Below, piece after piece: positions 63,475 through 64,000 of a stretch of 64,000 nt of DNA. This DNA comes from Segatella copri. GTDB lineage: Bacteria > Bacteroidota > Bacteroidia > Bacteroidales > Bacteroidaceae. Location of the stretch: the NCBI RefSeq assembly GCF_026015295.1, contig NZ_JAPDUW010000001.1, forward strand, positions 930,001 through 994,000, read 5' to 3'. Position 1 is the first letter of the stretch. Each line of letters starts with the position of its first letter. A program made the translations under genes and the position numbers. The notes below the pieces were generated by a model. That model made no database searches. It was not told the DNA's origin and saw only the letters and a program-made list of their open reading frames with translations.

Positions 63475-64000
63475 TTAAGCGCGAGCCTTCGCGATGTAAC
63501 CGAGAGCCTCCTGACACTTGGCTGTGATGGCAGCCCAGTCGCCAGCAGCAACAGTTTCCTTAGGGAAGAGCTTAGAGCCCATACCTACGCAGAGAACGCC
63601 AGCCTTGATCCAAGGAGTAAGATTCTCCTCTGTTGGCTCTACGGCACCTGTTACCATGATGTTGCTCCAACGCAAAGGTGCCATTACGTTCTTGACGAAT
63701 GAAGGACCGCCTACGTTACCTGCTGGGAATACCTTGGTTACGTCGCAACCGGCAGCCTGAGCATTATTGATTTCTGTTACAGAACCGCAACCTGGTGAAT
63801 AAGGAACCAGACGACGGTTGCAAACTGGAGCAATCTCTGGGTTGAAGTTAGGACCTACGATGAAGTTAGCGCCGAGCTGGAGATATAGAGAAGCTGTACC
63901 GGCATCAACAACTGTACCTGCACCCAGAATCATCTCAGGACAAGCCTTGTCGGCCCACTTTACCAACTCTCCGAAAATCTCGTGAGCGAAGTCACCACGG
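63475..64000 (-). CDS. eda: 2-dehydro-3-deoxyphosphogluconate (KDPG) aldolase, 3' part
   Basis: The 5' end lies beyond 64000; about 175 codons are present. [34 protein letters not shown] is the family core, and the Schiff-base lysine is in [20 protein letters not shown]. It splits KDPG into pyruvate and glyceraldehyde 3-phosphate in sugar-acid catabolism. The family is about 210-220 residues, so roughly 45 residues are missing. A kdgK or sugar-acid gene would be expected further along. Confidence 0.9.
   Translation of the reverse strand, partial: RGDFAHEIFGELVKWADKACPEMILGAGTVVDAGTASLYLQLGANFIVGPNFNPEIAPVCNRRLVPYSPGCGSVTEINNAQAAGCDVTKVFPAGNVGGPSFVKNVMAPLRWSNIMVTGAVEPTEENLTPWIKAGVLCVGMGSKLFPKETVAAGDWAAITAKCQEALGYIAKARA

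Noticed and set aside
1..64000. tRNA or rRNA genes
   Set aside because: None was recognised by eye in any gap; a covariance search would settle it.

Overview
The window looks like a chromosome segment from a gut Bacteroidales species, most likely Prevotella/Segatella. Evidence: promoters of the Bacteroidota type (TTTG, about 20 nt, TAnnTTTG) before several genes, a PPi-dependent phosphofructokinase, BT4734/DUF3987, DUF4248, DUF5675 and HU-HIG proteins, IS1380-family insertion sequences, and resistance genes typical of Bacteroides conjugative elements. The genus is inferred from protein resemblance, not from a search.

Layout. (1) 1-12.4 kb is a resistance island: the 5' part of tet(Q), an rteC gene cut off by an insertion sequence, an outer-membrane barrel receptor, mef(En2), and a lnu(AN2)-like gene with a nucleoside phosphorylase. 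They are separated by five complete or partial copies of one IS1380-family element, all in the same orientation. Each of the four left ends that borders a gene lies just upstream of a gene reading away from it. (2) 12.5-15.6 kb is a small defence-like patch: a solo TnpB, a two-repeat CRISPR-like array (36-bp repeats, 30-bp spacer), an AbiH-type abortive-infection gene and an integrase remnant. (3) 15.7-21.5 kb is a phage- or plasmid-like accessory block: several unknown genes, a BT4734/DUF3987 primase-helicase-like protein preceded by a 32-bp perfect inverted repeat, and a DUF5675 protein.

(4) 21.5-48.2 kb is mostly core genome: a MltF-type lytic transglycosylase, hisG-hisD-hisC (no hisB follows), a YgiQ radical SAM protein, an amidase-like cell-wall protein, an acyltransferase, pfp, a GH25 lysozyme, prmA, a Tyr/Trp/Gly-rich secreted protein, a FadL-type porin, a probable small RNA, dsbD, and a heavy-metal efflux operon (DUF6769 protein, adaptor, RND pump, outer-membrane factor).

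(5) 48.3-54.0 kb is a restriction-modification island: a Sau3AI/MutH-type endonuclease, a C5-cytosine methyltransferase and two unrecognised genes, with a scrap of a second methyltransferase copy upstream. (6) 54.0-58.7 kb is a second accessory block with short repeats that look like iterons, a DUF3987 protein, a CHC2/TOPRIM primase-like protein, DUF4248, a small lipoprotein-like peptide and an HU-like protein. Blocks 3 and 6 carry related DUF3987 proteins and look like two versions of the same kind of module. (7) 58.7-64 kb returns to core genes: a membrane protein, a response regulator with its large histidine kinase, and the 3' part of KDPG aldolase, which runs off the window.

No rRNA or tRNA gene was recognised. 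The strongest leads are the four-gene restriction cluster, the CRISPR-like pair beside tnpB and abiH, the IS ends abutting resistance genes, a small membrane ORF nested inside the first DUF3987 gene, and the free-standing small RNA at 39.3 kb.
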